Origin: Hetaerina americana
Taxonomy: Eukaryota; Arthropoda; Insecta; Odonata; Calopterygidae
DNA length: 64,000 bases
Assembly (NCBI GenBank): GCA_022747635.1
Contig: JAKTNV010000024.1
Span: 1,984,001-2,048,000, forward strand
Reading direction: 5' to 3'
In this document: piece after piece, positions 1 through 13,290 of the stretch
How positions within the stretch are numbered: position 1 is the first letter of the stretch
How the letters are laid out: the number at the start of each line of letters is the position of its first letter
Made by a program: the position numbers and the translations under genes
The notes under the pieces: model-generated
Told to the model about the DNA's origin: nothing
Seen by the model: only the letters and a program-made list of their open reading frames with translations
Databases searched by the model: none

Positions 1-1730
1 TGACCGATAGTGGGAGTTGAAGAGCGAGAGGAAAACGTCGTTAAATTAATGGTTTCAAGAGGATTGATTAAAATATACGAAATGATATTGGAGTGGTGCT
101 CATTCCATAGGGTTTCCTAGGAAAAAGAACACGACTCGAGTCGCAGAGTACGGCAGGATGACGGTGGTTCACTGGTTCCCTGTATTCCTGCACACTGAAG
201 AAAACAGTTTGCCATGAAGACTAAGTTTGACCGTACTACTGTGGGAATATACGAGTATATTAGGTGGTTTGGGGTAATGCGCGTCACCAGGATGCTCAAG
301 GTATTATCCCAAGCTCCCTCACTCTGGAAATGATGAGGGGGCTAAAGTGGTAGGGTTTTCGGTGCGTGGAGTTTCGAAAGGAAGGCGGCTAATTGGACTA
401 AGGAATAGAAGTACCAAAAGAATTGCGAATCATAACTGGACTTTTCTAAACCCGCGCGGCATTCCTCAATGTATCCTATTTGGTCAACACATTGCTTCCC
501 TATGTCGTACGCCTAGAGGTATGCCGGGCGCATGGCGATTCAGCATTTCTCGATGTAGTCATCTGCATGAGATTCCGTAAGGTCGTTTGTGTGTGTGAGA
601 CATCACCCACCTGCTCTGCATCCTCCAGTACGACCTTAGCCTAAGGACATTTAAACTGACTGACGCCACTGTAAACGTTAAAACTCTGATACTGACATCT
701 TGTTCAACTCCAAAATTTCATGCAATGCATTTTTAAATACCTATTTCATAGTAGTTTCAAGTTCCCGTTATGGTTACAGGAAGTTGTCGCGACCATTCAT
801 CGGTAAAAACTGTTTATAAAAAAGATATACGATGGCCTGCAGTGATGGTGAGCTGTTTCCTCAGATATAGATTCCCTTCCAGGTAGATTCGCTGAAATCC
901 TGAATTCCGAACCCTATCTTTTAGATATTGACGCGTCGATAATATTAGCTTTATTTTCCGGGAGCGTGTCCGCCGGTTTTGCTGATAGGCACTGGTTTAT
1001 CATCGCATCGTGACTTTTCTGAATTTATACAATAATTAATTAATCGCTATTTTCAAATAATTTAAAATATTACTTGATTGACATTCCTTATTCCCAACTA
1101 GAACCAGCGTCATTTGTTGATCTACCTAGTCCAGGAAACGAATTTAAAAATTTATTCGGGAAAAGCTGTGTGTAAATAATTTCGTTCACGGGAAAACATA
1201 GAACGTCTAGGAATAATGAGGAGAAGGTGAGATTTAATTTTTGAAACAAAGTGGACGGAGAATTGGACTCTTCCGAAAAATAAGTCACATTATTAACCGC
1301 GGGGCATGCAGTAAAAATGATAAGGGAGAGCAAAGTAGACAAGTAAACGCTCTGCGTCCAGTTTTAGATTTACCTTCATAAATCTTGGATTCCCACAGCA
1401 GTAAATTAAAAAGATCATGTGAGAACTTCGTTTCCTTTTCTACTCAAGCATATTGAAATTTATCCTTTGCCCTCGGGGTCACACCATCAAATCAAATTTC
1501 CTAGCGCATGGAAAAAAACATAAATGACAAGTTTCGATTTTTCTAGCATGAACTGGTGGTTATATTGCCGCGATAGCCTCGGGCATTTAAATTCCTGGTT
1601 GTTTCATCTAACGGGTAACGACCGCATGACTGAGAGTGAGAAAGAAACGTTTGGGTGCATGCTTAGGTGAATAAAGTGGACAATCGGTTCCATTTAAATT
1701 TGAGCTCGGAGCGGAGTTTAAAAAATTGAA
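1..1730. other. AT-rich non-coding sequence
   Basis: I see no recognisable gene, RNA or repeat here. The short open frames have no protein-like composition and no family motif. The sequence could be intergenic or intronic. Confidence 0.5.
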
Positions 1731-1734
1731 CGCG

Positions 1735-2110
1735 TCAGTTCGCGGCCTAATTCTCCTCTTCGCCTTTCCCTAATCCCCCACGCGCTTGTAAATAACTTCT
1801 CGTGCTTTCGCGTGGGCCATTTTGTGGGGCAGTGCGAGTGCTCGCCCTCTCCCCGGCAGGCTGCAGCGTATCACCCTCTCCGCTCGATTCGTCCGCCGAT
1901 ACCAGTAGGTCACTCTGCGCTTCGGGCACGCGTGCCACTCGTCGGCGTGCCTTGGTGTGCGTGCTGCCGAGCTCCGAGCCTCTGAGGCGCACGGGAGGAA
2001 GTGGGGGCGGGAGGAGGAAAGAGGGAGAGGAGAGGACAGTGGGGGGTCGGGGTGGCGAGGGGGGGTGCAAACGATCAATACACGGGAGAGCAGGGCGGGC
2101 AAGAAGGGAA
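1735..2110. promoter_or_regulatory. CpG- and GC-rich island, possible promoter
   Basis: The stretch is much richer in G+C and CpG than its flanks. It changes from mixed CpG-rich sequence (about 1800-1980) to a purine-rich plus strand (about 1985-2100). A TCAGTT match to the arthropod initiator consensus lies at 1735-1740, with an A/T-rich TTTAAAAAATT about 15-20 bases before it. Open frames on both strands are rich in Arg, Pro, Ser and Gly, as expected from GC-rich DNA, and I do not call them genes. A promoter or first-exon role is inference only. Confidence 0.25.
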
Positions 2111-5100
2111 TTAATAATTCAGCCACACGGATGAAACGTGGCACATCACAGAGGGAAAGAGTGGAGCAATGGTACATCTGGGAACGTATTTTTTTATGCA
2201 GACTGCGAGTTCAATCGTCTCTGTTTTTTTTGAAAGTGTCGGAATGCAGGTGAAGAGTTTTGAAAATTCCTCTGCGATGTTTCTGATGGCAGGGAGGGGA
2301 ACAGTATTTTTTAACATTATCAGGATATAGCAGCATTCTATAGCCAATATTCACGGTAGGCTAGAGCAAAGTAAATATTGATTCTGGAAACATTGAGAAA
2401 ATGGAAGAATGAGGGAAATGTTTCGTCGAATTTACTTGGAATAGCAGATAATCTTACCAATGTAGTATCATACCTTTCTAAATTCCGTACTGGAATCCGA
2501 TTGCGTAGGGAAATGTTGTTTTAGTTTTCCAATAAATTCCCCGAAACTATGTTTCCTTATTTAAATATATTTCTTGGAGATCTGATTGTTGATAAACGTG
2601 ATATTACTATGTTAATGAAGAAAGTAATTTTTATGGTTGATATTTTTCTTCAGGATGGCATTAAAATTTTCCACGAATGAAAAAATCCTTGAATGCAGCA
2701 GTGTCTTCATATCTTGTTCCCTTCCATTTCGTTCTTTTTATTTAATGGCATGGATGATATTGGCTATAAGAATGGCTTAAGGTGATCCGTAGCCAAGTGT
2801 TGACGAATGTGGAAGATATGAAAAAATTATGCCTTTGATTCATCATTTCGGAAATAGAGCATTAGTGCTGATTGCAAGAATTTGACCGCAGTCATAATAT
2901 TACGCCCATTCATTTATTTAAATACCACTATAATCTACTATATTTTCCACTTCACATCTATTAATAAGATTTGTCGCTAACTACGATTACCTGTTGATAG
3001 TTATTCATTCAATGACATAGCCACAATTTTCATTCCTATCCAAAAATCTATTATTCATTGAAGTAACGTATAAAAAAGCATTTTGCTAATCAATTTTGTG
3101 CTTGGAGGGCTATTAGGTTTTTTTCCCTTAAACCCTCAGAAAATCTATGCAATTATAGGAATTTTTTAAATTAAATGTTTTGGTTTCAAAATAGTTTCAT
3201 TTTCATGAATGAAATGAAATAATTAACCGTTACACTGAGTACAGGTTAAATATGTTCGGCCTACTAATTACTTAGAGAATAGATTCTCATTTGCTCATAC
3301 TTGGAATGTACCCGAACCCGATCTATCGATTATTTTACCTAAAAAATGGTAAGCATGTAATTATAAAATCAGGTCATAATGAAATAATTTTGATTATTTA
3401 TCTCGAGAAATCGTTTTAAATTACCAGGATTAAATTTAAATTTCTTTAATCTTTAAATTATCTTGTTTTGATTAATAGGAGTTAAGGAAATATATATGTA
3501 ATAAATGGATGGACGCTATTTCGGACAGCATATAAAAATAGGCTTACAACATTGAAACATTGTGGAAATAATATGAATGCTTTCTTATACAATTAAATTT
3601 ACTATTTCACAAGAAAAACCTAATTTTTTACGAGAGTTAGTAAAATTCAAAGTCATCCCGAGGGTATAAAATAATGGAGTTTCCTTGTTCTTGGACGCTT
3701 CTAGTAATTGCTCCGTGAGGGTGGAAAAACCGCAGGGTTGAGAACTTTAGGTAGAATAACACGTTAGACAAGATTACTTTGTGAATGGGAGTCAAGTGGA
3801 CTGACTTTGATGGAAGCGCACATGACATCACTTCAAACATTATGAAGAATTAGTACTTGATGTGAGATGCATGCCGATATCGTTTTGTTTGCGTACATGG
3901 CTCGAGGAAGAGTACCACGTAAGATCACGAAAATAAAAAAAAATCAACCGAAGACATAGTAATCACTCACTATCGAATTACCATTTTGCGTATTTTTTAG
4001 AGCTAAATTATCTGCGTAGTATATGTCAGCGCAATATATGTAGATAAAAAGATATTTTTTTTGAATGCTTGCTGTAAGAACTGTAACGGGAATAAAGGAC
4101 ATTAATGATTTATTTTACCAATCTCTCTAATATTTGGGAAAAATAATAAAGTTCCTATTATCCAGCACACCACCTTAAAAATAATGGACACTTAGTCTCT
4201 TTTACTTCGATCGCCTAAAACATTATGGAACGTAATTATTGAACGTCAGAATATTGCTTGGGCTATTCATGTGTTAAACATTTTTCATTGTCATCTGCCC
4301 GAGAATAACACATTTGGGTTATTCTGAGTACTGTCACGTCTAAAAAAGAAGGTAATTGAGCCAGACCATTAGCATAGAGGAAAGTCCTCACTTATTCTTA
4401 GGCCTCAGTTGAACGAACCTTCTCCCATTTATTTATGGGGCAGGACTTTAGTTCTGGAATGCCATTTTCGGACATGGCCCAACGTATGATAATAGGTCTG
4501 AAATTAGGGCCATAGCTGGAAAATGAGAACTACGAGTGTTGCTACACCAACATAGTGAGAGACAAAGTTATGAAATTCCATAAAGCTAACAGAAAGTATG
4601 CATTTCACGGCAGAAAAACGGACGTGAAACTGCAAGTGCGCTCAACGCTGAAATCTAAGCCTGAGAAAGGGGATTTAAAATTGCAAAAATTCCGAGTTGG
4701 ATATAGGAAGAATTTAATTGGAATTAAATTCAAGGAGGGAGCCAGTAATTTAGGAGGGAGTAGATGTGAGAGAAAAGAAGGAGTCGAACATGTAGATATG
4801 GTTGATTTTGGCGAAAAGAACAAGGACGGTTAAACTGATAATCAATGAAAAATGATATCAAAGCTGAAATATTATTTGTTTCGACGTTCTGCCTTCCTTA
4901 CATCACCAGTGTAGCTCTTAAAATAAATTTGTGCAGAATTATATTTGATTATTTTGAAACGCCAAATCGTGTTGATTTATTTAGCAAGTCAATTGGCTTA
5001 GCAGGTTATAAAGCACCGATAACTTTTATGTTTTTGGTATTTTTTATCCCTTCGCCTTTGCTTTCACATGTAAAATTTGGTTGAGTATGTTTACCTGAAT

Positions 5101-6000
5101 GAAGTAGCTTGACTTTGTACAAACCACGAGCGGAGCTGGAAAACCTACACCGCTTACAATTTTAGTCATACTTAGCGTGGGATACGTTGCACAACGTTCA
5201 TAAACATTAAATCATATATTTTCATAAAAATGCTGGTAACAGATACATGATTAAATGTGATATTGACAATTATACTTTCAGAGCAGCTAACTTTAATTTA
5301 TTTTTCTATTGCGTATATTTGAGAAGTGATTCTTAATGTTCTATCAAAACTAAATTGACATTTTTTCGTGAACACATATATTTTCCTACTTTGAATTTAG
5401 CAAACTCGCCTAATATATGCAGTCAATAGGGTTCTATCTAGGACTCAATTTTAATTGAGTTTATTTATAATATAACTCATTTTCGAGAGCTATGAAGATA
5501 ATCTGATACTTTTGTTATGTATGTTTGGTAAGGATGCCACTAGGAATTTCACTGGATGTAGTGAGTGTATAGGCTGCCAACACTCCCCCCTGAGGTCAAT
5601 TATTTTTCATGTTACATATTCTTGAAAGCTATGGAGAGGATTTGTCTTATGTGAAATTTTTCGCAATATTAATTCGAAAGTAAAAAGATTCGGACATAAA
5701 TGTCTTTGACACTCAAGGAAAATTCTCTAATAACCATCGTGAAAGGAGAACGTTTCTGTAAAATGTTGAACCTATCAAAGCTTCATTCCAATCTCTTCCC
5801 ATTCCTTAGATCGAGCAATTTCTCCATTGGGCATCGTGCGTGTATGGAACTGTGTCAGAGTAATCCGTGGGATTCAGACTAATCAATGAAGGAAAAAAAA
5901 CGAAGGGAGCAAGTTGTGACTCAAATCCAGACTCTGTCCAGCTTTTTGAGCTAACTGACCTAGAGCGATAACGGGGAGGAAAGCTGTAGATTTCGGCCTG
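2111..6000. other. AT-rich non-coding sequence
   Basis: Nothing recognisable. A plus-strand frame at 4555-4833 would encode a basic, lysine-rich 92-residue peptide. It has no motif I know and no supporting context, so it is not called a gene. Confidence 0.5.
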
Positions 6001-6500
6001 AGGAGTGAGACGTGAAACCCAGGGTATTGCGAAGGGTGAGGCGGAGAGAAAAGAGACCAACCGCCGTTCGTTATACTCCACCGCCACGCATCCCCCTCGC
6101 ACCCTTCTTTCCGCGTCTCTGACCCCCATGCGTGCTATGCGATGGCGTGGGATCGACTTGTTGCACTCGACCCGCCGCTGCCATCCCTCGCTCCCTGCCG
6201 CTATCCCCTCCCCCACCCGAGCCGCCTTCTCACCTCCCACACCCCGGGCACGGCAAGTCCTCTCTTCGCACCCCTCCCAACCCTAGCGGCACTCTTTCAC
6301 CTTGGTTTTAGCAGTTCGGTTCCAGCCATGGAGAGATTGCGGAATGGCGGGCGGGGAGGTGTGGAGAGGTTTAGGAGACGGGGGAATGGATGCCTACACT
6401 CGCTCTCTCGCACTCGTTTCAGTGCTCACCGCCTCTCTTTCAGTACTCTTTGTGTTCCGAAACAAAAGGTGGCAGTGCTCACGGTTCGTGTATTACGGAG
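6000..6500. promoter_or_regulatory. CpG-rich, pyrimidine-skewed island
   Basis: A GC-rich island with dense CpG. The plus strand is strongly C+T rich from about 6060 to 6300 and then becomes G-rich near 6340-6390. Overlapping open frames are Pro/Ser/Arg rich and look compositional. It could be a promoter or 5' exon of an unseen gene, but there is no splice or protein evidence. Confidence 0.2.
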
Positions 6501-6805
6501 ATGAAAGATTTATAGTTTAAGCCGCTAAGATCACAAGAGAATGTTAATTATTGGAATAATTAAACCCAAATCTCTTTTCCTTTGTGGAAAATAAAATGCT
6601 ATAGCAGGACAATGAGCATTAGTGCGGCTAAATCATACATTTACACAAATTGAAAAGGCCTACTTTAATAGCCGCACTGCGTTGGAAATAGCTATTCTCT
6701 GATCCATAATATAGTTTGCATTCGAGTGGACATTGCTTTGATGAACATTTTTGTCCTACTTCCATGCCTCGTAAAATCAGGCTCGAATTAGTGTGTTTAT
6801 AGTGG

Positions 6806-6810
<5 letters not shown>

Positions 6811-6836
<26 letters not shown>
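6811..6836. repeat. (TA)n microsatellite
   Basis: A short alternating TA tract with one slipped step near its left end. Confidence 0.9.
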
Positions 6837-7258
6837 GAATTAGATATTTTGTGTCTTAAAATAATACCAGGGTCCTTGGTTTAATTTTTCTTTTTTTTAA
6901 TCAAATTGAAATAATTTACCCTCTTGCTTCTCATTTCTAAGCAAAATAGTCATAGTTAATCCTTGACTTTAGGATTTGCCTGCGGATAGTAACTGGGCTA
7001 TTTACACCAAATGAGGGTTCTTTTCAAGGCATGCAAAAGTTTTGAGTTTGTTCTGTATGATGCGGGAAATTAGCTGTAAAGTGTACGCAAAACTAAAAAT
7101 AGTTTTAAGAATTCAATTGAGCCTTAAAAGCAATATTTTATCACTATATCCTAGTGAGAAGATAACGATATTTAATAATTTTAAGCTATCTACTTTCTAT
7201 TTTAATGCATAATTCTTGAAATATTTGTGAAGTAATAGTAAGTTTTTTGATGTTCTTA

Positions 7259-7259
<1 letters not shown>

Positions 7260-7311
<52 letters not shown>
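7260..7311. repeat. (TA)n microsatellite
   Basis: A clean run of about 26 TA units. Open frames across it read as Tyr-Ile repeats on both strands and are artefacts. Confidence 0.95.
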
Positions 7312-7312
<1 letters not shown>

Positions 7313-10182
7313 CTCATAAGTGAATGTTATACAATTACTTCTGCATGTGCTAACACTATCAAGGGCGTCAGGATGAAAACATTGAAAGACGAAAAGAATC
7401 GAATGGTTTTCGAATCGAGCGTGATTTTTTGGATATTTCTTATCCGCTAAAATTAATTTCCGCTGTCTACCTTTATTGATATTTATTTTTATGTTGAAAG
7501 GATATCTTAATTTTGAGTTATGATTCGTTTCAGTAAACATAACATTTTTTTCAGCTATAAAAGTTGCCCAAAAATAATTATGTTATTTCATTATGCATTT
7601 CTCAAGCTGCTTGAAAACCATGAGTGGAAACGCATTAATATTTAAGTTGATGAGTGAACCTTTTCAATCTGAGGAACTCCCGGCAATACTAACGGCGGAT
7701 TAATTATGGGAGATCATGGACAGTGCTCCAGTAACTTCCTGATCCCGCCAACTCTCAAAGGTCGTCTCAGAGCGGTCGATTCCTAAATGACAAGCAGAGC
7801 TGACGCTCTCTTACTCCGTGGCTTTGGAGCTTTCCTTTCGACGAGATACCTCTATGCTCTACTGAGTCACATCAATTAAATCATCGGCGAGAGAATTACA
7901 TGTTTCATTGTGCTGCGATTCTCAGCAAAGTTCCATAATGAGTTAAAACATAAAATGAAATAAGTTTATCTTTACATAATATTTGTACACGTGGTTGAAG
8001 TACATCACTTCTAATTTACTCATGAGGTGAGTTTAAGCTTGATGGATATTATTATAACCTGTTTTATCATCTAATTGATGCAGGATATCTTTAAGTGGCT
8101 TTGGGATTTGGAAGTATGATGGAGATTACTGGGTAAAAGGGGTAGTATTGGCTTTTTGGATGGAATTAATGGTAGCATAAAGTAAATGCAGTTGAAAATT
8201 GTTTCATTGGGATGCCGGATTTAGACAATCAATTTGTTGTCAGGTCAGAAGGAGCTAAAGAAAGATAGCAAACAGGAGCTCAGGAGGGCAGTAGCTTAGG
8301 TATTTAATTCACGAAAAATCTACCTTGATCTTTAGGTCACTTCTAACTTGGTCAAAATATGACATGAAATCGGTTATGCTACTTTATACCATGCGGCATT
8401 AATTTGTGTTGGTACTTTTGGATGAGCTCGCGTCAATTGAATTTACCTGTGGTTTAAATAAATGCCTGTAAATTGTTTTGTGATACAATATGGATTAAAA
8501 AAGGTTAAAACAGAACAAATAGTGAGAGATTTTTTCATAAAAGCTGAAAATTAAAATGAGAACTGCTATGTATAAATTTTACATTTTAAGTTTTTCACTT
8601 CCTCATAACAGTTTTAAATTATCTTTTTTATTTCTCTTTTCAGGTAAGTGTTGCTACATCTACTCGTAAATACATTGTGTGACCTGGACTATCGAGTACT
8701 TTTAAGGTACGTTTAGTGTAGTATTAAAGCGTCACGTTATTTGAGCGATGCCTAGGGCAGGTATAGTTTTCGGGTCAATTTTCTATGAGAACGATTTTTC
8801 ATAACCTTTTATCATCGTACTCGCAGTCTTCGGAAATATACGAAAAAAATGAGGTATGAGTCGGTACGCAACGCCTCTTCAATTTGATCGCAAAATTTTC
8901 CGTGACGTTAAATTCTCGGGCTACGTACATTTTCCAGACCTTCTCCATTCCATGAATCACCCAGTCCTTTTCTTTATCATTATCTCTAGGGTACGCGCTC
9001 CATTTACCTTGACTCCGAAGTGGTAAAAGTTTGTTTGTTTCTTCCTTCCTTTCCACATCACACTGTAAATGCAGTTTGTTTATGGAGCGCCGATTGTTTT
9101 GCATCGACCACGAGAAGAAATCGTGGTTCAAGGGTTTTAGAAGAGAAAACTTGGCACTTGGAGCTCCTTATCACCTTTCCTTATTTCCTTCGGGATATTT
9201 GCATGCAATCTTGCCAAATAAAACCCCTCGCATCGGTGATGTGTCCTGGATGTTCTAGAGTTTTTAGCCATATGGAATTTAAAATCATCTTTCAAAAGAT
9301 GATGCACTATGGGCTGATGACGTCATTTTTTGAACTTGTATTCAGTCATATCTTTCGCTATAAGACGGATTGAGTAGAGATAATTCACGCGAACAATGCT
9401 CTTTTGTGTATAGAATGAATATGGAATTTAAATTAAAGCTGTTTGATTCAGCGCAAATTCACGTCGTTTCCGTTCCTCTTATAGATTTAAAGTTGTATGT
9501 CGATTTTACCAGATTCTATTATTTATGTTCCGAGGATCTAGAAAAGAATGTGCATGTCTATTGTCTTATTTTGTATTTTTGTCGTATTTTATTTCACAGT
9601 AGTAAAAAGTACATGTAGACCGTCTATGAGCCATTTTTGAACAAAGTATTGGTCAAATATTTTTTCTCCGCTCCAGTTTTTCCGATGTAGATAGTTATTT
9701 ATTTCGTTCACAAAGGAATGCGCGGATATTGGAAGGAAGGTATTTACTGCATCAAAGATTCCTGGAATTCTTCAATGGGGCGCAGGAATTGTCACAGGAA
9801 ATACGATCTTCAAACCTCTGGATTATGCAATAGTATTGCAGGTGGTACCATTTCACTACCAACAAAAGTTCTGAAATTTACTCCACTTAACTTTTAGGTG
9901 CGTATATGACAAAGATAGGTTGGCCAGCTCTATGCTTCAGATTTCAATAGGATGAAAATATTATTATTTGGAGTATAATAAAGGTGGAAATAGCTATACG
10001 TTTCTCTGGTCTAGATTAGTTTTTGTTGCAAATCAGTTTTACTTTTTAAATGAAATTCTATTTTGTTTTTTAAATAGACAGTAATCTTCCTACATTCGGG
10101 AAAAACATTCCTCCGACCCATCAACTGACTGCTCCTTTATTTTGTCCATAAAACTCAGTGGCAATTGAAACCCTTCTTCAAT
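7312..10182. other. AT-rich non-coding sequence
   Basis: No gene or repeat recognised. The frame at 9020-9373 lacks any recognisable domain. Confidence 0.5.
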
Positions 10183-10253
10183 GAACCTACTGAACATCAC
10201 TACTGAACAATGGTCAAAATATTTTTGACCATTGTTCAGTAGTGTTTAGGTTC
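10183..10253. repeat. Hairpin-forming inverted repeat
   Basis: Perfect 22-bp arms at 10198-10219 and 10223-10244 are separated by 3 bases. An outer 7-bp pair (10183-10189 with 10247-10253) extends the stem across an asymmetric bulge. It may be the core of a decayed foldback element. No target-site duplication is obvious. Confidence 0.8.
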
Positions 10254-11850
10254 CTTTAAATGGAATACCTCTATGCTAACTGGTAGATTACCTAATAATA
10301 ATGTCTTCTAGTTCTAAGTGAGAATTTGAAAATACGGTGTGATTAGCTTCTGCAAATTTACATTGACAAGGTCGGGATTAGTTCAGATCAAAGCTTCTTT
10401 GTGATGTGGTTTGACTTGTGTTTCCATCGATATTAACTTTTATCTAGTGAACCTGTTGGTTAGCATTTTTACAATCATGGACATATCTTAGCTGTATTAA
10501 CTCTTTAAGTGCCAAAGTCGCTCTGAGCAACGCGGACAAATTTTCCCACAAATGCTTGCGTCGCTCTGGGTGACTCTCTTTTCAGTGGTTATAAATGTAA
10601 TTACCAACTCAATAATTCTTACTTCTTATGCTTTATTCTCTTTTTTACCTCAACATAGAAGTTTTTTTAACTTTCAGTACATTATTAAAAATAATATTTT
10701 GCAGGTATTTTCCATAAATTCTACATTTCTCTATAAAATAGCGTGGCAGTTTTCGTACAAAATTAAGCCATTATGAATGGCACTCAAAGGATGAATGGAA
10801 AAATTGGAGTTAATTCAATTTTATTCTGATTTCGGTTTAAGGTTCAATACTTTTCCAATACGTTTAAGAATTAGAGAAATAGTAATGGAGCAATCGGAGC
10901 TTAGTAGTGAAAATTGATTAGTATTAAAGAACATTATAATGGGTCAGTTTGCACTATTTTTGATAGGTAATCGAAATATGTAAATGAAAAGGCATAGCTG
11001 GTACATCAATTAAAGAGGATTGATTATCCACTCTCCAATATATTGCCCGTACTTCTGCCAATTTTCATTTATTTCTTTCCTTTTTCCTTTGCTTGATAAA
11101 AGTACTGTTCCTAAGAACTTGAGTAATGAGGTTATCCAGCTACTGCAATATTTTTATGTCTACTCTATACATTTAATCATTACTTTCTTGATCTTTATAT
11201 AATATGGTGGTCACATAATAACCAGCTCCCTTCATTTGCGTTCAGTCATTCTATATCGGCTTCGTATTCATAACTGCATCGTAAACTGGTATCATTAGTG
11301 TAGTAGATGGTGTTAAAGTTCTCAAGGATTGATGCCCAAATGTATTATCATTAGATCAACACCCGTCGTGAAGTTTATTCATCGATACAAACGTCAATCA
11401 CGACAGAAGATTGTGGAGTCAAAGGTAAATCCTATCGAGTGCATGCATAAATCAGTGTTTCCAGAGGTGTGACCTCTGTGGTGGCCAAAACCACTTCACT
11501 TCGTCGTGAGCCGCTAATAACTCTTTCATCTCGGTAGTCGATTGAAACGCTTCAAGTTACATCCTCCTACATCACGTTTCCCCATCATCTTTAATAATTA
11601 CCTGTCATGTCACTCGCCTCGAAACAACGACCAGTGTATCAACGCCTACCAAAGTACCGCAGGTGAAGAGAGAAAGAAAGATGGTGGGATAAAGAGAAGG
11701 AGAGAGATGGGGACGATTCAGTTAATTGACACGTCTTCGTTTTCTGGGGATCGTGAGGGACAAATTAATTAGGTAATATTTACTATGGCACGTGCGGATG
11801 AGGACTCGTTGGCTTCATCGTAAATTCATTAGTCCTCCCTCTCTCCAATT
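10254..11850. other. AT-rich non-coding sequence
   Basis: Nothing recognisable. Short open frames here have no family signature. Confidence 0.5.
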
Positions 11851-12270
11851 TCCAATCTAGCTCCAACAGAGAGGATTGGAGCCGCCGATTCGGGAGGTCG
11901 CCGTGGGCGCCGAGTTGTTTGACCCCAAAGGCTTTTCCCCGCACTTTTTTGTGTAGTGAGTTGAAGCAGGGTGTTCGTGAGCACAGAGAAGAGCCGTTAC
12001 CTTAAGGTCGGCACGCAATTGGGGAGGGGGGGAATAAAAGCGCCTCAACTGCGAGTCCCCTTCTTCCTCTAGCCAATGACAACCGCTGGGTACGAGAGAA
12101 TGACTCCCAACTCCCCTTTCGTCCCCAATCCAACTCCCCTCTTGCCGTCAAACTCCGGCCCCTGTTCAAATAGAAGCGGGCGACCGACCCAAGTAAATTA
12201 GGTGGACGGCGACGGGGATGTGTATGGGGGTCAAGGGTCATGTGGGCCGAAGGGCAGAATGCTCCACAAT
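11850..12270. promoter_or_regulatory. GC-rich island with CCAAT- and TATA-like motifs
   Basis: The GC-rich block carries AATAAAAG at 12033-12040 and CCAAT at 12073-12077. A direct repeat of GGGTCA lies at its right edge. Open frames at 11857-12048 and 12002-12241 have no recognisable domain. The motifs are short and could occur by chance. A regulatory role is inference. Confidence 0.25.
12228..12240 (+). promoter_or_regulatory. DR1 nuclear-receptor-type half-site pair
   Basis: Two GGGTCA hexamers are separated by one base. DR1 repeats of this kind are bound by HNF4/RXR (USP)-class nuclear receptors in animals. The match is clear, but function is unproven. Confidence 0.3.
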
Positions 12271-13288
12271 ATGGCCCCGTTTACCTGATAGTGGTTATAT
12301 ACAAGCTCTCATGATGAATACGCCTGTCGTAGTCACCTCTCGCCTCTTCTCGGGCTTTCTCTCCATTCCCTTCGCTTTTACTCTGCTTTGGACCTAACCG
12401 TTTGCACTACTACCCGATGAGCTAACTTCCGTTTCCAATTTCTGGCTCTTCCACTTCTTTGTTATCTGTGAAGATGCTGTTGGGACATTTGTCAGGAGAG
12501 AATAAGGAGATTACCTAAAATTAGCATGATTAATATGTCGTTTCATAAAAATAAATTTCAATTATAAGGACTAAAGACCGGGAAGAATCATTTGGCAGGC
12601 AAACAAGGTATAAATTGGCTGAGAATATTGCAATAAAACTCTAAAAAAATGTCATTTCCGACAAATTTCAATTGATTATTTCATTATTTTTATTCCTTCT
12701 ATACTTCGGTTGTGAGATCGGCAAAGCTATAATGATTCACTTTGTTTTTTTTTGTTCACGCAGTCACTGTAATTATTTTACTGAGCGAAGCGCGGCTTTT
12801 GTTTTTGTTGTTGTTTCCCCTAAGGCATCAAGTGTCATTGATTAATTGATATGTTTACCATATGCAATGTGGATGCGCCCTCTTCTCAAGTTGAGAGCCT
12901 CTAATTGTTAGTCTTTATAAATCATGTGGCACATTATTATATTTCAAAGTGGTCCTTGACTAATCAGGCAACTTCCCATAGTATTCATTATTGTTCCATT
13001 ATTTGTTCATTTCCCCTGACACATCTTGTTGACTTCTTTTTTTGTGTATTTATGGTAGCTATCGTATTCCTCTCCAGGTTTTATGTCGATACACACGCTC
13101 AATGATAATGTTTCCCCGGTTGCGCTACTCGAAATTCTCCGTTAAAATAAGTTCGTTTTTGATATAAATAATTTTGTGTTTTGAGGGTCTTTAAAGTTTT
13201 TGGTATTTATCCTGTATTCCTATCCTCCAGTCTTCAAATTCGTTGCAATCTTCTCATTTCAAGCCTCGATCCCCAATGATTAAAACTA
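12271..13288. other. AT-rich non-coding sequence
   Basis: Nothing recognisable. Confidence 0.5.
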
Positions 13289-13290
13289 TA

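Noticed and set aside
1747..2253. Five overlapping frames of 78-135 residues
   Set aside because: GC-rich DNA has few stops. The peptides are Arg/Ser/Pro rich on both strands, with no domain and no splice evidence.
4555..4833. Basic 92-residue frame, histone- or ribosomal-like in composition
   Set aside because: There is no matching motif, no regulatory context, and lysine richness is common in A-rich DNA.
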